Source: Muricea muricata (Eukaryota > Cnidaria > Anthozoa > Malacalcyonacea > Plexauridae). Taken from it: a stretch of DNA of 64,000 nt. The stretch lies in the NCBI GenBank assembly GCA_963855995.1, contig OY979720.1, forward strand, positions 17,692,139 to 17,756,138, read 5' to 3'. The notes below the pieces were generated by a model that was not told where the DNA came from, did no database searches, and saw only the letters and a list, made by a program, of their open reading frames with translations. Position numbers and translations under genes: made by a program. Shown piece by piece: positions 39,601 to 60,184 of the stretch; position 1 is the first letter of the stretch, and each line of letters starts with the position of its first letter.

Positions 39601-39853
39601 CAACGTTAACACTAAAACTGGCAGGCCAGTCGCAACAGCTTGCGCCAATTAGTGCGATCCCTTAATGTTCATAATACGCGTGAATTGTCTTACACACCTG
39701 CGAGTCAAATAAGCGTTTTGCATTCTGACGATTCGTCTCTCGTCCATTTAAGCGGTTGTTCGAGCCCCTCGGGTTGTGTAGGTAGATATCGCAATACCCG
39801 TGCTGGACGATCGTGAAATGCAAGAGCAATGTTAATATGTAGAACTCTTTCAT
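29542..39853 (-). CDS. DD3-3-like secreted protein, copy B (ten exons, 625 aa)
   Basis: Exons in order: 39698-39853, 37133-37210, 36192-36360, 34590-34745, 33216-33431, 32415-32802, 31587-31613, 30722-31005, 30000-30044, 29542-29900; all GT/AG, phases consistent, 1878 nt including stop. ATG 39853-39851 starts a signal peptide ending QHGYC, then [14 protein letters not shown]. Later motifs: [61 protein letters not shown] with [25 protein letters not shown] (the 27-bp exon), [35 protein letters not shown], the linker exon [26 protein letters not shown] and [14 protein letters not shown], ending KDKPGK. The exon 5 frame differs from the longest ORF there. Intron 1 holds a dead LINE; the intron before the linker exon is mostly a hexanucleotide satellite. 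The protein is likely secreted; function unknown. Confidence 0.9.
30061..30690. repeat. Hexanucleotide plus trinucleotide microsatellite, about 620 bp
   Basis: About 86 nearly perfect CACCAT units (30072-30588) are followed by a (CAT)n run to about 30663 and a degenerate end. It fills most of the 677-bp intron between the eighth exon and the linker exon of copy B. On the minus strand it reads GATGGT and is open in two frames (Asp-Gly and Met-Val); on the plus strand one frame reads Ile-Thr. None is taken as coding. Such arrays are length-unstable and prone to assembly error. Confidence 0.95.
35187..35332. mobile_element. Long palindromic foldback element in copy B
   Basis: Arms of about 65 bp (AAGAATTATTGGATGAGG onward, and ending CCGAATTCAATAATTCTT) pair with few mismatches. 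It shares the GAGCAGGATAT core with 10680-10806 and is therefore the same family. It lies in the intron between exons 3 and 4 of copy B. Confidence 0.65.
35550..35705. repeat. Short tandem duplications and a palindrome
   Basis: AAATCTGTACGTTGTAAACG is tandemly duplicated at about 35550-35590. GATGGCGTGAGCACATGACA occurs twice, and the second copy forms a palindrome with TGTCATGTGCTCACGCC at about 35684-35701. Confidence 0.6.
35797..36065. repeat. Truncated relative of the 19.4-kb MITE
   Basis: From CATATACACTAGATAGCGC through AAAATCTCAGCGGTATCCCC, ATACTTTTTAGC and TTATCATGCTCC to CCAGCGCCTGC it follows 19410-19690 with moderate divergence. The right terminal repeat is missing. It lies in the intron between exons 3 and 4 of copy B, a different intron from the copy C insertion. 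Confidence 0.7.
37710..38582 (+). mobile_element. Degenerate LINE reverse transcriptase in intron 1 of copy B
   Basis: The plus strand encodes [19 protein letters not shown], then [19 protein letters not shown] (normally VPQGS.LGPLLF.IY), then in another frame [13 protein letters not shown], then [19 protein letters not shown]. Internal deletions and frame changes make it inactive. The end is an A-rich stretch with an (ATGA)n tail at about 38568-38582. It is antisense to copy B. Confidence 0.8.
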
Positions 39854-42800
39854 ACTGGCTCCAACGTTCGATAAGCCGTGCGGTCGACTCTATTGCAGGC
39901 TATATGGGGCGTTCAGGGTTTTATGCAAAGAAACTATAGAATACTTCAACCCACTGTGGGGTATGTGGTACACAGTCTCCAAACAAAATACGCCCCCACG
40001 TTATGTACAAGCGTAATCTATCTATCATGCAAGTTCATAAAGCTGAGCTCACAGTATAGCAAATAAGCAATATATGGTCACTCGGCAGTGTGACAAGTCC
40101 CCCTATTTTTATGCAACTCACTGGGTCGGATTAATGGAAAAACAGCCAGTTTAGCGTTTCTATTGGTCAGAAAATACAATTGACTGGCCAAAACCTGCAT
40201 AATGACATGCGTAATACCAGATGCGTGGGAACACACACTTCAAAAGTTCCGACACGAGTGTAACTTCTATTTATTTTCTATTCTGTGTTTAAGATGTGTT
40301 CCTGCTCCGGCTATGGCCTTTGTGTTGCTTTGTTTTACCATTTGATAGAAAGAGCACATTCGTGACGAACTGAATGACAAAAATGCCGTAAATGTTGCCC
40401 AAACATGAGGAAACTTTGTCAATATTAGGTATCAAGTTCTTCTTAAAATTTGTTTAGCTGCAAGATGAGTCAACTAATTGTTTAATAGGAAATCACTTCA
40501 AAAACCTTTAAAAACCCTGCACAGGGTACATATTTTTCTCGAGGAAACATAGCCCTGAATATCTATACATACATTTGAATATTCAGAGGAACGCTATCAA
40601 AGGCATTTATCATAAGGAGAACTTAATACAAGTTAGTTCAAACGAGATTTTGTGAACAACTGAATAGTGTTAAATTGAATGGACTGACTGGCGGGAGTTA
40701 CAGGAATGAACTGAATGCTGTTACATAATGATACCTTTTTATTTCGGACTTTCTGGAGTTGCTGTAAAAATTTCCACCCACTAACGGAACCCCCAGCGAT
40801 TTGGTCCCACGCAGGTGTTTGAAATTATCTGTCTCATCAGTCAGGGCATAAACCACAAGCATTTTCTCTATTTATTTCCTATAGTTACATACTTGCAGTA
40901 TACAGTAAGCACATATCAGTATGCAGCTGTGTTGCTTACGCCTAAGAACCCAACGAGTTTTTCTTTAATGAATGGAGAGTTCACGGTCGCCTGACAGTTA
41001 ATATTAGATCGCCTTAAATTGCTTTGCAAATTTCTAATAGAAGACATGAAATTAAGGAACATATTTTTCCGTCCTTTTTGTGGAGGTTGATTGGGTAACA
41101 AAGAAGAACCTGTATATTTCAAAAGGATGATACGGTAATGCTGTCGCTATTGTCCACTCACCGCATGCTACCATAACAGAACATATCATTGTCCCGTGTG
41201 TGTACCGTGTTGTGTTTGATAAAATAGTGGTGGGTTAGGACTTGTTGATATTGTCAATTCAAAACAGATGGGAACACAATATAGCTCAATTCACCACATA
41301 TTTGAACACCAAAATTGTTCAATATATGCCCTATAGTGTTGTTGCAAAGCCCATTTCCCAAGTGTCAGAGCCCTAAAAATGTTTAGTTTATGCTTAAATT
41401 TTAGGGTTTCTTCAGAAAATACCCTGTTTAAATTAGCAGTTAAGCCATGGCTACACTCCAAACCATAAAGGAGGCTCCAACCGACGTAAATGTTAGGATG
41501 TTTTAGTAATTTAGTGCAACAAAACAATACATAGTTGAAGGTATTCAGTACAGAACTACAAGCGAATAAAACGTGATTCGTGAAGAGAATTGTCTGTTTT
41601 CTTGTTCTTGATTATGTGATGTACGCATTTGTTTTTTTTTTCATTATGGCAAGCTGAGTAAATGATAAATCATATGATGCGGGTTCATTCAAATTCGAAA
41701 ACAATTACTTATAGATCATTGCTGAAGGTAGAGAGAGACATATGGCTTAAAACTGTTAACGTTGGTGTATTGTACTAATTAACTTGCATACTCTGCAAGA
41801 CACTTCGTTGTTCTCTCCGACATGAGAGCAATCCGGGGGGAGAGTTATGAAAGCGACCTTTCATGCCAAATAGCGCGAATTCCTACAATTGTAAACATGG
41901 CCTTGAAGGGTAGGACCTATTTCCATTTTCTAGCCCAAATTTTGACCAAATCCCATAGTCCTGTATGGCTGTCTTGCTCAAATGTTAATATCACTCTCAT
42001 ATTCTATTGTTTTTCTGGCCAATTAATCCCAGTCCCAGAATCCAATTTCCCAGCAAAAATAGGCAATCCCCAGCTCCCAATTTACCCCCTGCATGTACGC
42101 CCCTCTATACAAATATACTCTCAGCATTGAAGTAGCATTTAGTAATGATTGTATTATATTATATACATACGAAAATTACTGCAATTTGATTGGGCAAAAT
42201 GAGTGCACTTATTTCATTAAAATGCTTCCAAGTCATTTTATAAAGGATTTTAAAAAAAAGTATCAGAGCTGTAGAACGCCATAATTTTTGTTCGTTATTA
42301 TTGAAACAAATAGTATAATTAGCCGTGATTTAGATTAATATCGCCCACTAGGACTCCCTGCTATGGTCGTAATTAAAGGGTGGATTGAAGGCCGCACTGA
42401 TGTCAACACATTATTCAACAACCATTTTTGGGATTTTCATTAGATATGCCCATAGCAACGTTGGCAAGTAGATGCAAAGTATAGGAGAGCAGTTTCATAT
42501 ATACAAATTTAGTTTCTTCCTGCTGATTTGTCTTACTTACGTCTATAATTTGTTTGAGTCATTTATGTAGTATAGTAATTGTTTGTATTTGGGGAATTCT
42601 TTATTAAATCATGTAGATGATACGTTTCCTATAAATTATATTGATGACATTTCAAATAAATTATATTGACTTATTATTACACGACATGAACCTGCTTGCA
42701 CGCAGCGTAACAGACCTTTGAAATTGCTCAAAAACCTGCTTTAATTTACTGTTGCATACATGCATATAGAGTGTAACTTGAATATTGTTTCAGACGATGC

Positions 42801-43020
42801 TATATCAAAGATATCGCTTCCTGTCTTCACAAATGAAAAAGAAAACTTTTATGTGAATATTAAATTTCTTCAATTTTCTTCGGCCCTATAGATGCCATAA
42901 AATCAGCGTTAATTTGCGTCGTTCTTTACTTAAGTAAAAGAAAATCAGAATTTAGTTATAACGTTTATGCGCTAATTTTACTAGTAACGAAGTATGATTA
43001 TATTTTAATTAATATTTACT

Positions 43021-43430
43021 TTTTTGCCTGGTTACTTTTGTTATACTTTGGCGAAGTACAAAAGTTTTTGAAAAGCTATTCTCAAAGCGAAGTCAGCGGT
43101 GGGCAGACTAGTGAGAATGTGCTTGGCTGAGCTAGGCTATGCATGGCTCAGGGCTGCTACCTCTACTTTACCACCGCTGCCCAAACAAATGTTCTATTGA
43201 ATTCTGTTTCAGTTGTACGTTCACTTATAAGCATATTTTCCCAATACTTAAGTACAATTTTGAAGCCAAATTTGATACTTACTTATTAAGTAAAATTTTC
43301 AGGCAATAGTGATGCAAAATTTTCAGTCAGTTCTTTGATTTCTACTTAAGTAAAAATTGAGGAGTTGCTTTTTACTTTTACTTTCGAGTAAAAATTGATT
43401 ACTTTGCTGAAGTCTGAACACTGCTTAACC
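43021..43430 (+). repeat. Dispersed repeat, inverted relative of 49365-49745
   Basis: Shared words include TTACTTTTGTTATACTT, GGCGAAGTA, GGGCAGACTA.TGAGAATG, GTGCTTGGCT and TTTTACTTTTACTTTCG. The other copy is reverse-complemented and lies in an intron of copy A. It is rich in AAGTAAAAG-like words and shows no coding capacity. Confidence 0.65.
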
Positions 43431-43942
43431 TAGAATAAAAGAACCATTTCTGTTGATACATCTTTCTCCAAACCATAACTCACCCCACTATAAATCCCAG
43501 GAAACCATACATAATATAAAGTTCAAAACCGTTGTATGGTGAGATTTTTTATTAAAACTGTAAAAAGATTGGACAGTGCAGGAATAGTCTATAGAAAGTG
43601 AAATGTGTCACCATTAACATAATATGATAATAAAGCAATGTCAATACAGTTTGCGATGTTCGGTTAGCTATATATGTTGCATATATATGAATGTGCAGAC
43701 GTCACTTTAAGCACGTGCAGTATATATAAGATATATAAAATGTGAGTTAGAATACAGACCTAGTTAGCGAACCAAGACATTTCATGCTTAATTTCTCCCC
43801 AAAGAAAACATCTCTCGTTTTGCGCGAGAAACCATGCTGTATATTAATTATGAAAGATATTTAAAAGAAATTTATCAATGCATGCATTCTTGTAATATCA
43901 TTTTTTTATATAAAGTACAAATGCTTTGTAGGGATTTCGGAC

Positions 43943-44205
43943 ACTGATAAAACTGATAATCTCACATGTGAGATCATTTATGATAATGTGAAAATTATTG
44001 CTCTTTAAACAATCATCAATCATAGCTTCTAGATATTTTATATTGGTAGAAGACTGTAATTTATGTAACAAACCGAAAAATACACGAGTGCTTGGAAATA
44101 CCAGATTTATTTCTCATGTTGAACATGATATTTCTCACTCGTGAGATATCATGTTCCACACTTGAAATAAATCTGTTATTTCCGCGCAACATGTATTATT
44201 CTCCA
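43943..44205 (+). repeat. Dispersed repeat, copy 2
   Basis: Relative of 21400-21715; shared words include AAACTGATAATCTCACATG, GAAAAATACA, ACATGATATTTCTCA and GATATCATGT. Confidence 0.65.
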
Positions 44206-44541
44206 TGCAAAAATGAAGATGAGGATGTTTATTTGTCTTAGATATACTTTTGAGCAAACATTCAAACTATACATGTTATTTTTGCTTTACGTGAATTTGA
44301 CATTTCAACTTTTTGTTCGCGTTGGTATTTTACAGGCAAAAATAAACTCAATTTTGCGATGGAAAATATTAATTGTTGCAGCAGGTACTAAATCTAATAT
44401 TTCTTACCATGTCAAAAACCAAACATCCTGCAAATATGATGTTTTTAACAAAAAGTGTTTACGAAATTTCGCACGTATCTTCTTGACATAAATTGAAACA
44501 CGGTGAAAAGGTTGTGCTATGCATACTTTAATTCGTTATCA

Positions 44542-44547
44542 TTTATT
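44542..44547 (-). promoter_or_regulatory. Poly(A) signal candidate of copy A
   Basis: AATAAA on the minus strand, 185 bp after the copy A stop. Confidence 0.5.
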
Positions 44548-44731
44548 CATTTTTTTTAAAAATTGATCGTTTCCATGGCTATAAGGACGGAAATATTTGC
44601 ATGGTATGATCAAAGTATTGTCAGGCTGGTTCCGCTACTGGTCGCTATCCGTGCAGTTAAGTAGTGCAGGGTATATACTCCATAACAGTTCCTTAAAAAC
44701 ATCACTGGTACTCTTCTTGGGCGTCGATAAT

Positions 44732-52239
<7,508 letters not shown>

Positions 52240-55200
52240 ATTGTAACCGGCTCAAACCTTCTGTTAACTGCATGCAATCCTTTCTGAAACACTCATAAAA
52301 ATTAGGAGTGCTGTGTTATGTAACCAAGAGAACTACGTTGGGGTATGTCAATAGCGCTGTTGGTCGAGCCGGCATCCAACTGTCTCGCCGAATGGGTATA
52401 CACGTACTAAACAAAACGTAGTGTTTTCTTGTGTTGTGTGGGACTGGAATTCGAACACTATGTTCGCCGACAAAATATGAAACATACAAAAACGGCATTG
52501 AATTCGCGTCGCCTAGAGTTCAAGGACAGTACACCAGTTTAAGATTTTCAAGGATAGAAAAAGTCTTTTTTCGTTTCCTATAGAGTTCAAGACCTGTATA
52601 TATCAGCTTAAAAAGTCTTACTTGTCACTTTGGAGGAAGATTTTGCTTTTTGTTCTTCAGTGTTAGAGATGAAAGTTACATCCCACGATACACGAAGAAC
52701 CCCCAACTCAATCCTCTCCCCCCTTAACCTAAACCATATTAATTATAGGCACGTGCGAGCATCAAACAACGTCAACACTACCCCTCCTGCCCCCACGAGT
52801 ACATAATTGTCACCTGTGTGCAAAAATAAATGTATTATCTTCTCGATTCTGCTAGCATAATTTTTTTGGGCATCTCGATTTTACTAAACATATTTTCAGT
52901 AGCATATATGAAACAAAAACTACCATGATTAAGAACCGGCATAGTTCATGAATACACCAGACGTAAAACCGGCTCCGCTACTAGCATGAAAATAATTAAA
53001 TAACTAGCACAATCGGGAAAAGCCCAAAAATTACAATCCTGAACGATCATACACATCAATTTATCAAAAATGGCATCTTGTTGTTTTGAGCCGCCACAGG
53101 ATGCAAATTGAGATTGTACGTTGTATAAACGAATAACAAAGAACAGTTATACAATGAACTGTTGATTGCTCTAACGCTCCTAATATTAATTGATATGTCT
53201 TTAGGCACAAAGCACATTATGAATACACACAAGGCTTGGTACTCTACATTTTCTAAACGCAGTGCCATGACATAGTTCAGTGACATATGGCGTTTTCTAC
53301 TCGTCTAAGACTTACTAAAACTCATGTCTTGTTACTGCTTCAAACAATATTTGGAAAATCTTTGAAGACTTAACAATGTTCATATCGAAATTCTAATTTA
53401 ATTATCAAAGTTATAAAACAGATGTACGGCTACGAGTGTTGAACTCCCACGCTCAAATCTATCTCCGGCTCCATAGAAGCTTTAGCTCATTCAAGCTTAC
53501 TAATTCAAATTTTTCTGTTTTCATACAATGTAGGCATATCAATACTTTTAGAAAATACGACAGAATGGCGACTCTTTTTCTATAATTTGAGTTCGTTTTC
53601 TTAAGCTAATGTAGTTGCCACAGTATGATTTTTAAATATTTGCAATATCATTTTTCACTACGTTTCTCTACACAAATAGTACAGTACGAATGCAAAATGC
53701 TAAAGACACTGAATATATAGAATTTCATAAGTCACAAGACAATTAATACCCACACGATGGAGTTGCTAACCCCGGCTATACATTCCCTGGATATATTCTC
53801 CATATACGAATTCTAACCCTAGGATAGAGAACACACACAGGAATTTCACCACCGTCTGAAAGCTCAAGGGTTGATACGGTATGCGTACCACCGGCAATAT
53901 TACTCATTTCTTATCGGATTTTGGAACCCTTTTTAGCATATAATGTATTTCACGTGCAAAGTATGCAGATATGCCTTGTGTTCACAAACAGTTTATTTGC
54001 CCACTACATACGTCAGAAGGTTAACTACATATTTGTCGATATAAAAATAGCATTCGAATCGTGTGAAAATTCTAATGCAAATAATACAAGCCGCTTTGAA
54101 TAGTCGGAGCAATATACAGCGAGCACACTAAAAGTAGTTCAAAGTAGTTTAATGTTATAAGATGGGACCCAGTGAAGATTCGTAGTTGTTTTTGAAAACA
54201 CCATGCTCATTAATATGTCAAGACATATTTTAAATATAGACTCAGTTCAAGATTATATTGGACAGCATGCAGTGGAAAAATTTTACGTCTGAAGAACACA
54301 TAAAGCTACTTTTTGTGCACAAAACGTCCTAAAATTTCCCTCAAAAAGACCCTCAATATTTCGCAAGCTGGCCGTTTTCCATGTATGGGATTACTATGTG
54401 GTGATCTTACCGCCACTGATCTTACTGTCTAAGCGAACGTGAGGACAGATACTGATTGGCTAATTAGCTTGCCACAACGTGCAATCCAGCGGCAGTCGAG
54501 TTTGGAACTGGACGAGACGAACAAATTCTTGAGTAAAATCGATCCAGCTGTGCACTAACTTCATAATAAAGGCAATTCGAAGGATTCAAAACACAAGAAT
54601 TAAACCTATCACACAATGTATTGAATGTACTCATTTTAAAAGTCGACCTTTAAGTTTGATGACGTGTTGCTAAGACAATTAAGACAGTAAAACAAGATTA
54701 CGAGGATTATGGAAGATTAACAAAGTTTGCAAATATATAATTGCTTCATGCAGCTAATTCTATTGTTTTTAGAAGGTTAGAAATAAGCAAAAGTTGCTAT
54801 TATTATGCATACACCTCAGACATACCAGGCGTTCTAAATTACTCTTCTATTAATGCAGCAAAAATGATCTTTATAACAAGAATTATATTCATCAATGATA
54901 ATATAATTATATACGGACCATTCTCATAAAGGAACCACACGTTAGGTTCTTCAAAGATAACCCAAAAAGATCAGACATTTTCGACATATTGGCTCCAATA
55001 AGTATGTAAATATACAGTTAAAATGAAGGGAAAAAAAGATATATGTAGTTTTGTTTATTCTTCGTAATTACAAACTTGAAGTGTGACGTCAGCGATTAAC
55101 TATGTTGTGACAGATTTGCAGAAAATATCCATGCATGAGATTTTCAAGCGTAACTCTAATCCAAAGTATTACGAAAACAACAGTATATATAAATTATACA

Positions 55201-56055
55201 GAGCAAGTAATAATTCACAGATGTATATTAGTCATCATAGTGTATGATGACGTCTAGGTCATTGCGGGACTGTCCATGCACAATGGCGTATTAAGCAAAA
55301 GTGCTGCAAAACCTTTCCACATTTGTAGAACATAATTTTCGACCGTCTTTGTCGGATAATATGTCATATGTTCGTTTCCGTGTTCATTATATTAGATGGT
55401 TTGTCACATTGTGTTGCATTAGCCTCAGTTCAGAGGCAAAATTTGAATTGGGTTGTAGACTACATTATCTATTTTGACTTTAGCGTACTATATATATAGA
55501 CTATATTTATTCAGTGATAAATCAGCAAAGTCTGACCTAACTTACAGTGGAGATTTATGTACACTTCTATTTCATCACGGTCATCTTCAAGTTCAGATAT
55601 TCACAACAATCACGAGTAAAGGGAAACGAACATTTCCGAAGTAGTTTTTTTCAAAGGGATCTTTCTGATTAGGCAAAAAAATTTGACACACTTTGGAGAT
55701 TTTCGAGAACTCTTAGTATGTTATATAGCAATTTCGGAGATCTGCAATTTTTTAAAATTTGAAAATCTTTAACATAGATATTTTCATGGAGAAGTTTGAA
55801 TAAGATAATTCCATTAAGTCATACACACCTGTGGCTAAAACACGTCTCGAATACTGACGTGTTTTAATTCTAGGTAGTACTATATTACTACAAACTGGAA
55901 TTGAGTGGCGTCTAAGATAAGCTCTTAGGCACGAGAAGAGTAAGAAGAAAGTAAGCTAAATTAAAGATTACATTAAAAATTCCTACTTATTAACATTTTG
56001 TTTGAAAATTCTTAATTAACGCCTGCAATTGTCGTCCACAGGGACCCTACTCCGA
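52240..56055. other. Intergenic region upstream of copy A
   Basis: This 3.8 kb should include the copy A promoter and the 3' flank of the 56-kb gene. I recognise no coding motif, RNA gene or repeat family in it; ORFs here are short and AT-driven. Confidence 0.5.
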
Positions 56056-56831
56056 TCAGGAATCATCCTTCCATCTGCATCGAAGATATCTGCAATCCTG
56101 CAAATCGTTCCAAGAGACACTTTTTCGCGGCACCGGAAATCTACGTGTCTGCTGTAACAGGTTCGATGATATTTCTCTTATCGATTTAGATTCCTGTTTG
56201 TACAAAGGAGTAAGTTGAATTGGTGGCAACAGTTTCCAAATAGCTTGTCTGCTCGACGAATCGTCTCCAGGAGAATCTGGTTCTTCGTTATTGTTATGAT
56301 CACTTTGTGGTACTCTAGTGTCTCCAAATTTTCGTTCCTTGAAACAATCAAAACCCCCAGAGATACTCTTTGAGCGAGACATCTTTTTAAAATGATTTAT
56401 TTTCCTCAGACTATCAAGGTTGAGCGACTTGGACAAGAAACGGTTGTCGTCTTTACCCGCGCTGTTTTTAAAACGGAATTGATAATCGGGGCACTTATAC
56501 TCACGGCCCTTGATTTAAAATTCGCCTTGCGCGTGCCATTAATGCTCGTCACGGGTGGCGGATGCCCTCCCTCTTGGCCTTGGGTATCGTCGTCTGTCTT
56601 TGAAGAGAGTATTGATGATTGCAAGTTTAATATTTCCTTTCTTTTGTTTAAAAGTTTGAGGTTTTCGAGAGCGCGTAAGCGTTCGAGCGACTTATGTTGT
56701 TTTTCTAATTTCAGTTGCTCGCACTTGTTTTTGACTGCAAAAGCGTTTCTGAATTCGCTCGAGAAGTTTTGGCGTCGTTCCTCTTTCTTTGGTTGCATTG
56801 TAGTTATCGTTCGAGTATTCGTAGAGTTCAC
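56056..56831 (-). CDS. Unrecognised basic protein with N-terminal coiled coil (two exons, 232 aa)
   Basis: Exon 1 is 56505-56831, ending AGGGCC|gtgagtat; exon 2 is 56056-56427, after ttgtccaag. Both are phase 0, removing a 77-bp intron; unspliced, two overlapping ORFs in different frames are left instead. ATG 56831-56829 was taken as the start; a second in-frame Met precedes QPKKEERRQ. Residues about 13-75 are charged and heptad-like (KCEQLKLEKQHKSLERLRAL), suggesting a coiled coil. The remainder is Ser/Asp/Arg-rich and likely disordered, ending KSVSWNDLQDC and RCRWKDDS. No signal peptide or membrane segment. I know no family. The intron is much shorter than others in the window, so the joint is uncertain; further exons upstream are possible. 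Confidence 0.5.
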
Positions 56832-57839
56832 TGTCTCTTATAATCTCTTCCAACGGCTACAAGGATAAATGATAATACATAATGTATATTGTGTCTCCAC
56901 ACATGCTCTCAATCCTCCTCTTTAACTCAAAAAGTTTATCAATAAAGTTTAACATCTCAAAAAACTGACTCATAGAAATAGTAGGCAAAGTAGCTTCAAA
57001 CAAGCTTCTCTGCATGATGCTACGGTTTTTGCCTGGTGAAATTTTACTGTGAACTCCTCGCTATACTGTCTGTCCACTGAAGTAGCAGCATTAATTAATT
57101 CTGGTTCTGAGTGAACCGAGCTCTCTTTTGAATAAATTACTTTACAATTTTTATTTTACCTCAGAGTAGCTACAGCTGTCGTAAATGTCTAGCTCTTCAA
57201 GGATATTTCTCGTCAAGTGTTTTCCAATTTTTGTACGTAAATCAGACCAACTGCTGAACGGGATCGTGCAGGGCTTCACGATGTGCCAATCCCTTAGCTT
57301 TCTTCAGTTGCTTTCGCTGCTTTATGTCATTCAACACTGCAAGATCTCTATCGACAGTAACAAATATGACCAGTTAAAATGCATTTCATGCGTCCAAATT
57401 CGTCCTCTTATGTCGGTCTTGAATCCATTCAAGTCCATTCAAGTGCTAACAACATGTCATCTGTTCATTAAACCACGCGCAGTTCAAATATAAAGAACAA
57501 AACGTCTTACAATTCTGTCCAACCTGAAATGAACATTTTGTACTCGGTCAATATATACGAGTACATAAACGCCTACATTTCTTCGAAGTCTTGTCTTGCA
57601 AAAATATCATCTCAATCACGTAAATGTATAGTGTACATAATTATTCGTGCAAGAATGAAGATACTGCCGATCAAAATGATTTGACCTTACAAATCCCGAA
57701 AAGGAGCGGCATGCGCACTTTCTATTTTTTCAACAGTTTTTGGTACGATTTATTATGCACCTTCTTCTAAACGACATGATCAAAGCATGTTTTAAATTCA
57801 TGATTCATTAATGACTCATAAATCTATTTTCATTTTTAA

Positions 57840-58274
57840 AATCGTAAATGGCCACACCGCACCAAATCTTAAAGATGATTTTTGTCCCAACAATCGGAAA
57901 AAGATAATCTCTACAATCTCAAAAATAGAGAAACTGATCTAGCGCCACCTATGTCGAAAACAGAATATGGCAAGAGGTGCTTCGATCAGTGATAACGCTG
58001 CCGTGCACTGAAATAATCTTCCCAGTGAGGCTAAAATTTCGGAATCTTTAAGATCCTTTAAATCAATCTTAAAACAAAGAATGAGTAGAAATTCGCTCGT
58101 AAATGTTTTCATCTATTAAATATATTTTATTTTCTTAGTGTGTAACGTATTATCCGTATTGTTTCTATCTTGTAAATTAGTTAATTCGTTTTAATTCACG
58201 CCCCTCATGGAAACCAGTCAACTAATGGCTGATGGGGCTAGCGTGACAAAATAAAGTATGTATGTATGTATGTA
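57840..58274 (+). mobile_element. 5'-truncated L2/CR1-like LINE 3' end
   Basis: The plus strand encodes a decayed ORF2 C-terminus (IVNGHTAPNLKDDFCP, then SDNAAVHWNNLPSEAKISES after frame breaks). It is followed by a 3' stem-loop at 58197-58245 (CACGCCCC ... GGGGCTAGCGTG) and a (TATG)n tail at 58257-58274. The stem-loop matches the LINE at 16164-16207. Confidence 0.75.
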
Positions 58275-58308
58275 CTGCTATAATGGCCGCATTATGTCTA
58301 AAATATCA

Positions 58309-58354
58309 TATTCAGTATCATGTATATTCAGTATCATGTATATTCAGTATCATT
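58309..58354. repeat. Short tandem repeat, three units of about 17 bp
   Basis: TATTCAGTATCATGTA is repeated three times just downstream of the LINE tail. Confidence 0.7.
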
Positions 58355-60184
58355 TACCTTCAGACGTTTTTTTTTCAACATTACTCTAAAGTACTAATGA
58401 CCTCTTTACGTTGGTCATATTTTTATGCTCAAACGTTTGCACATGGGAGAATTTTTACTCGCGAGCCAGCAACAACAGCGGTAAGAAAAATGAGGAAAAG
58501 TTTTCTCCGGTGGCGTTCATAAAGCTTTAGAATAAAGGGTAGCTAAATAAAATGAAAAAAGGCAAAATCAGGAAAACCTCTTTTCAACACGAGGAAGATA
58601 CCAAGGAATTCCCTATCTTATTTTTTCATACGTTTTCTTAGTTTGTTGAGTCTACATTCCTTTGTATACAATTTACCTATACTTTCCCGCACTTTCCTGT
58701 GTAATCTCACGGAAATCTAGCAATGAAACATCTGGAAAATCACCGTACTTCAAATTTGGGCTCGCATCAGTCAATGATGCCAAGGAAAAGTAACATTACC
58801 GTGTATTTTTCATGCACTGGCGCTTTTGTTTTAATCAGGTAGCTATATACTCGAAATCGATTCATCGAAATTGTATCAGAATATCTTTATTCCAACAGTC
58901 GTATTACATTACACCATGGAGTGATTTAAACTGAAGATTAGGTCTTGCTCAAATCGCACAGAACATTCTTGTGGTAACGTTTGCGACATTCCATTACGCT
59001 AATAACGCAATGTTCACCAGTTACAAGTGATAGGGCCACTTATGATACTCAAAGACAAGTCACGAACAGTCGGAGAACACTTTGAACAAAATATGATCGT
59101 TTTAAGCTGGTAATTCGGTATTTTGAAAAGCGATTTTAGCATCCATAATGTGTAAAATACAACTGAAAGACACAGATTAAGATAGGTTGTACGCGGTTAC
59201 ACTCAAAGAAAAAAAATCGAAACGTTCAGCACGCTAAATTGTAAAGTGCCTGTCGTCTTTGGTGTAGTTGTAAATATGGCAGAGGAATTAAATGTAAAAA
59301 AATCATTATAGCTTATACTTCATTATTTTATGTCTTCTTCAACCAGTTGATGGTGTATTTAAAAGCATGCAGAGCCATAAATTTCGATTTCAGAGCTCTG
59401 TGAGAACGTTCGTTCCTAGGCTTTTTCATTACACAGAAACAGAATGTAATTACAGTGTTTATTCACTTTTGTGCCCTATTCATATACGGACATTTTGTGC
59501 ACAAAGTGTTACGATTGTGATTAACAAGGTTAAGATAAATGAGGAACAAATTCATGCAAGAAAGTAATCTCTATGTGTACCCGTTGAGCTAAAACTGTCA
59601 CAATGAAAAGAAAGGTTGAAACTGGGAAATGCATGGTATAAGATCCATTGGTTCTTAAATATTTTACTTTCTAAGGACCCTAATATAATTTACACTTGTA
59701 CAGCTTAGGGTTAAGCCATTTAACCGTAACAAATAAGATGGCTAAAGCAACGATACTAGATTAGAAGCGTTTCAATGTGTTCACAGTTCATCACAGTTCA
59801 CAGACTAGCTGACAGTGTTTGACGTCGAAATGCACAATTTTACGGTTTTGCAGCGTAAAATTTCTTCGTTTGTATCTTGTCAAACTGAAAGAAGCAAGTT
59901 ATTTTGTCAATGAATACCTTCAATTAAAAATCATAACGCGTGCGCATTTGTAAGCCTGGACATACAAGTAACAATTAACAGGATTAAACATTAACAACAA
60001 CCAAATAAGCTTAAAATCTATTTTGTTTTGAAACTAATAAAGTTTTGAGATTGTTTGCACCTTGTCAAGTTAACGTAGGCCGAAGAGGGCTTACGATAAT
60101 CCGCCTCACAATTTACGTGTGCAAATAACAAGTTGAAATTTGAAGAGAACTGTTATCAATTAGTTGCCTTAGAGCAGCAAGAGA

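Larger units (their letters stand above)
39854..44731. other. Intergenic gap between copies B and A
   Basis: This 4.9 kb lies upstream of copy B and downstream of copy A. It contains two dispersed repeats (43021-43430 and 43943-44205). I see no gene in the rest; ORFs at 41291-41527, 41822-42130 and 44213-44491 lack motifs. Confidence 0.6.
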
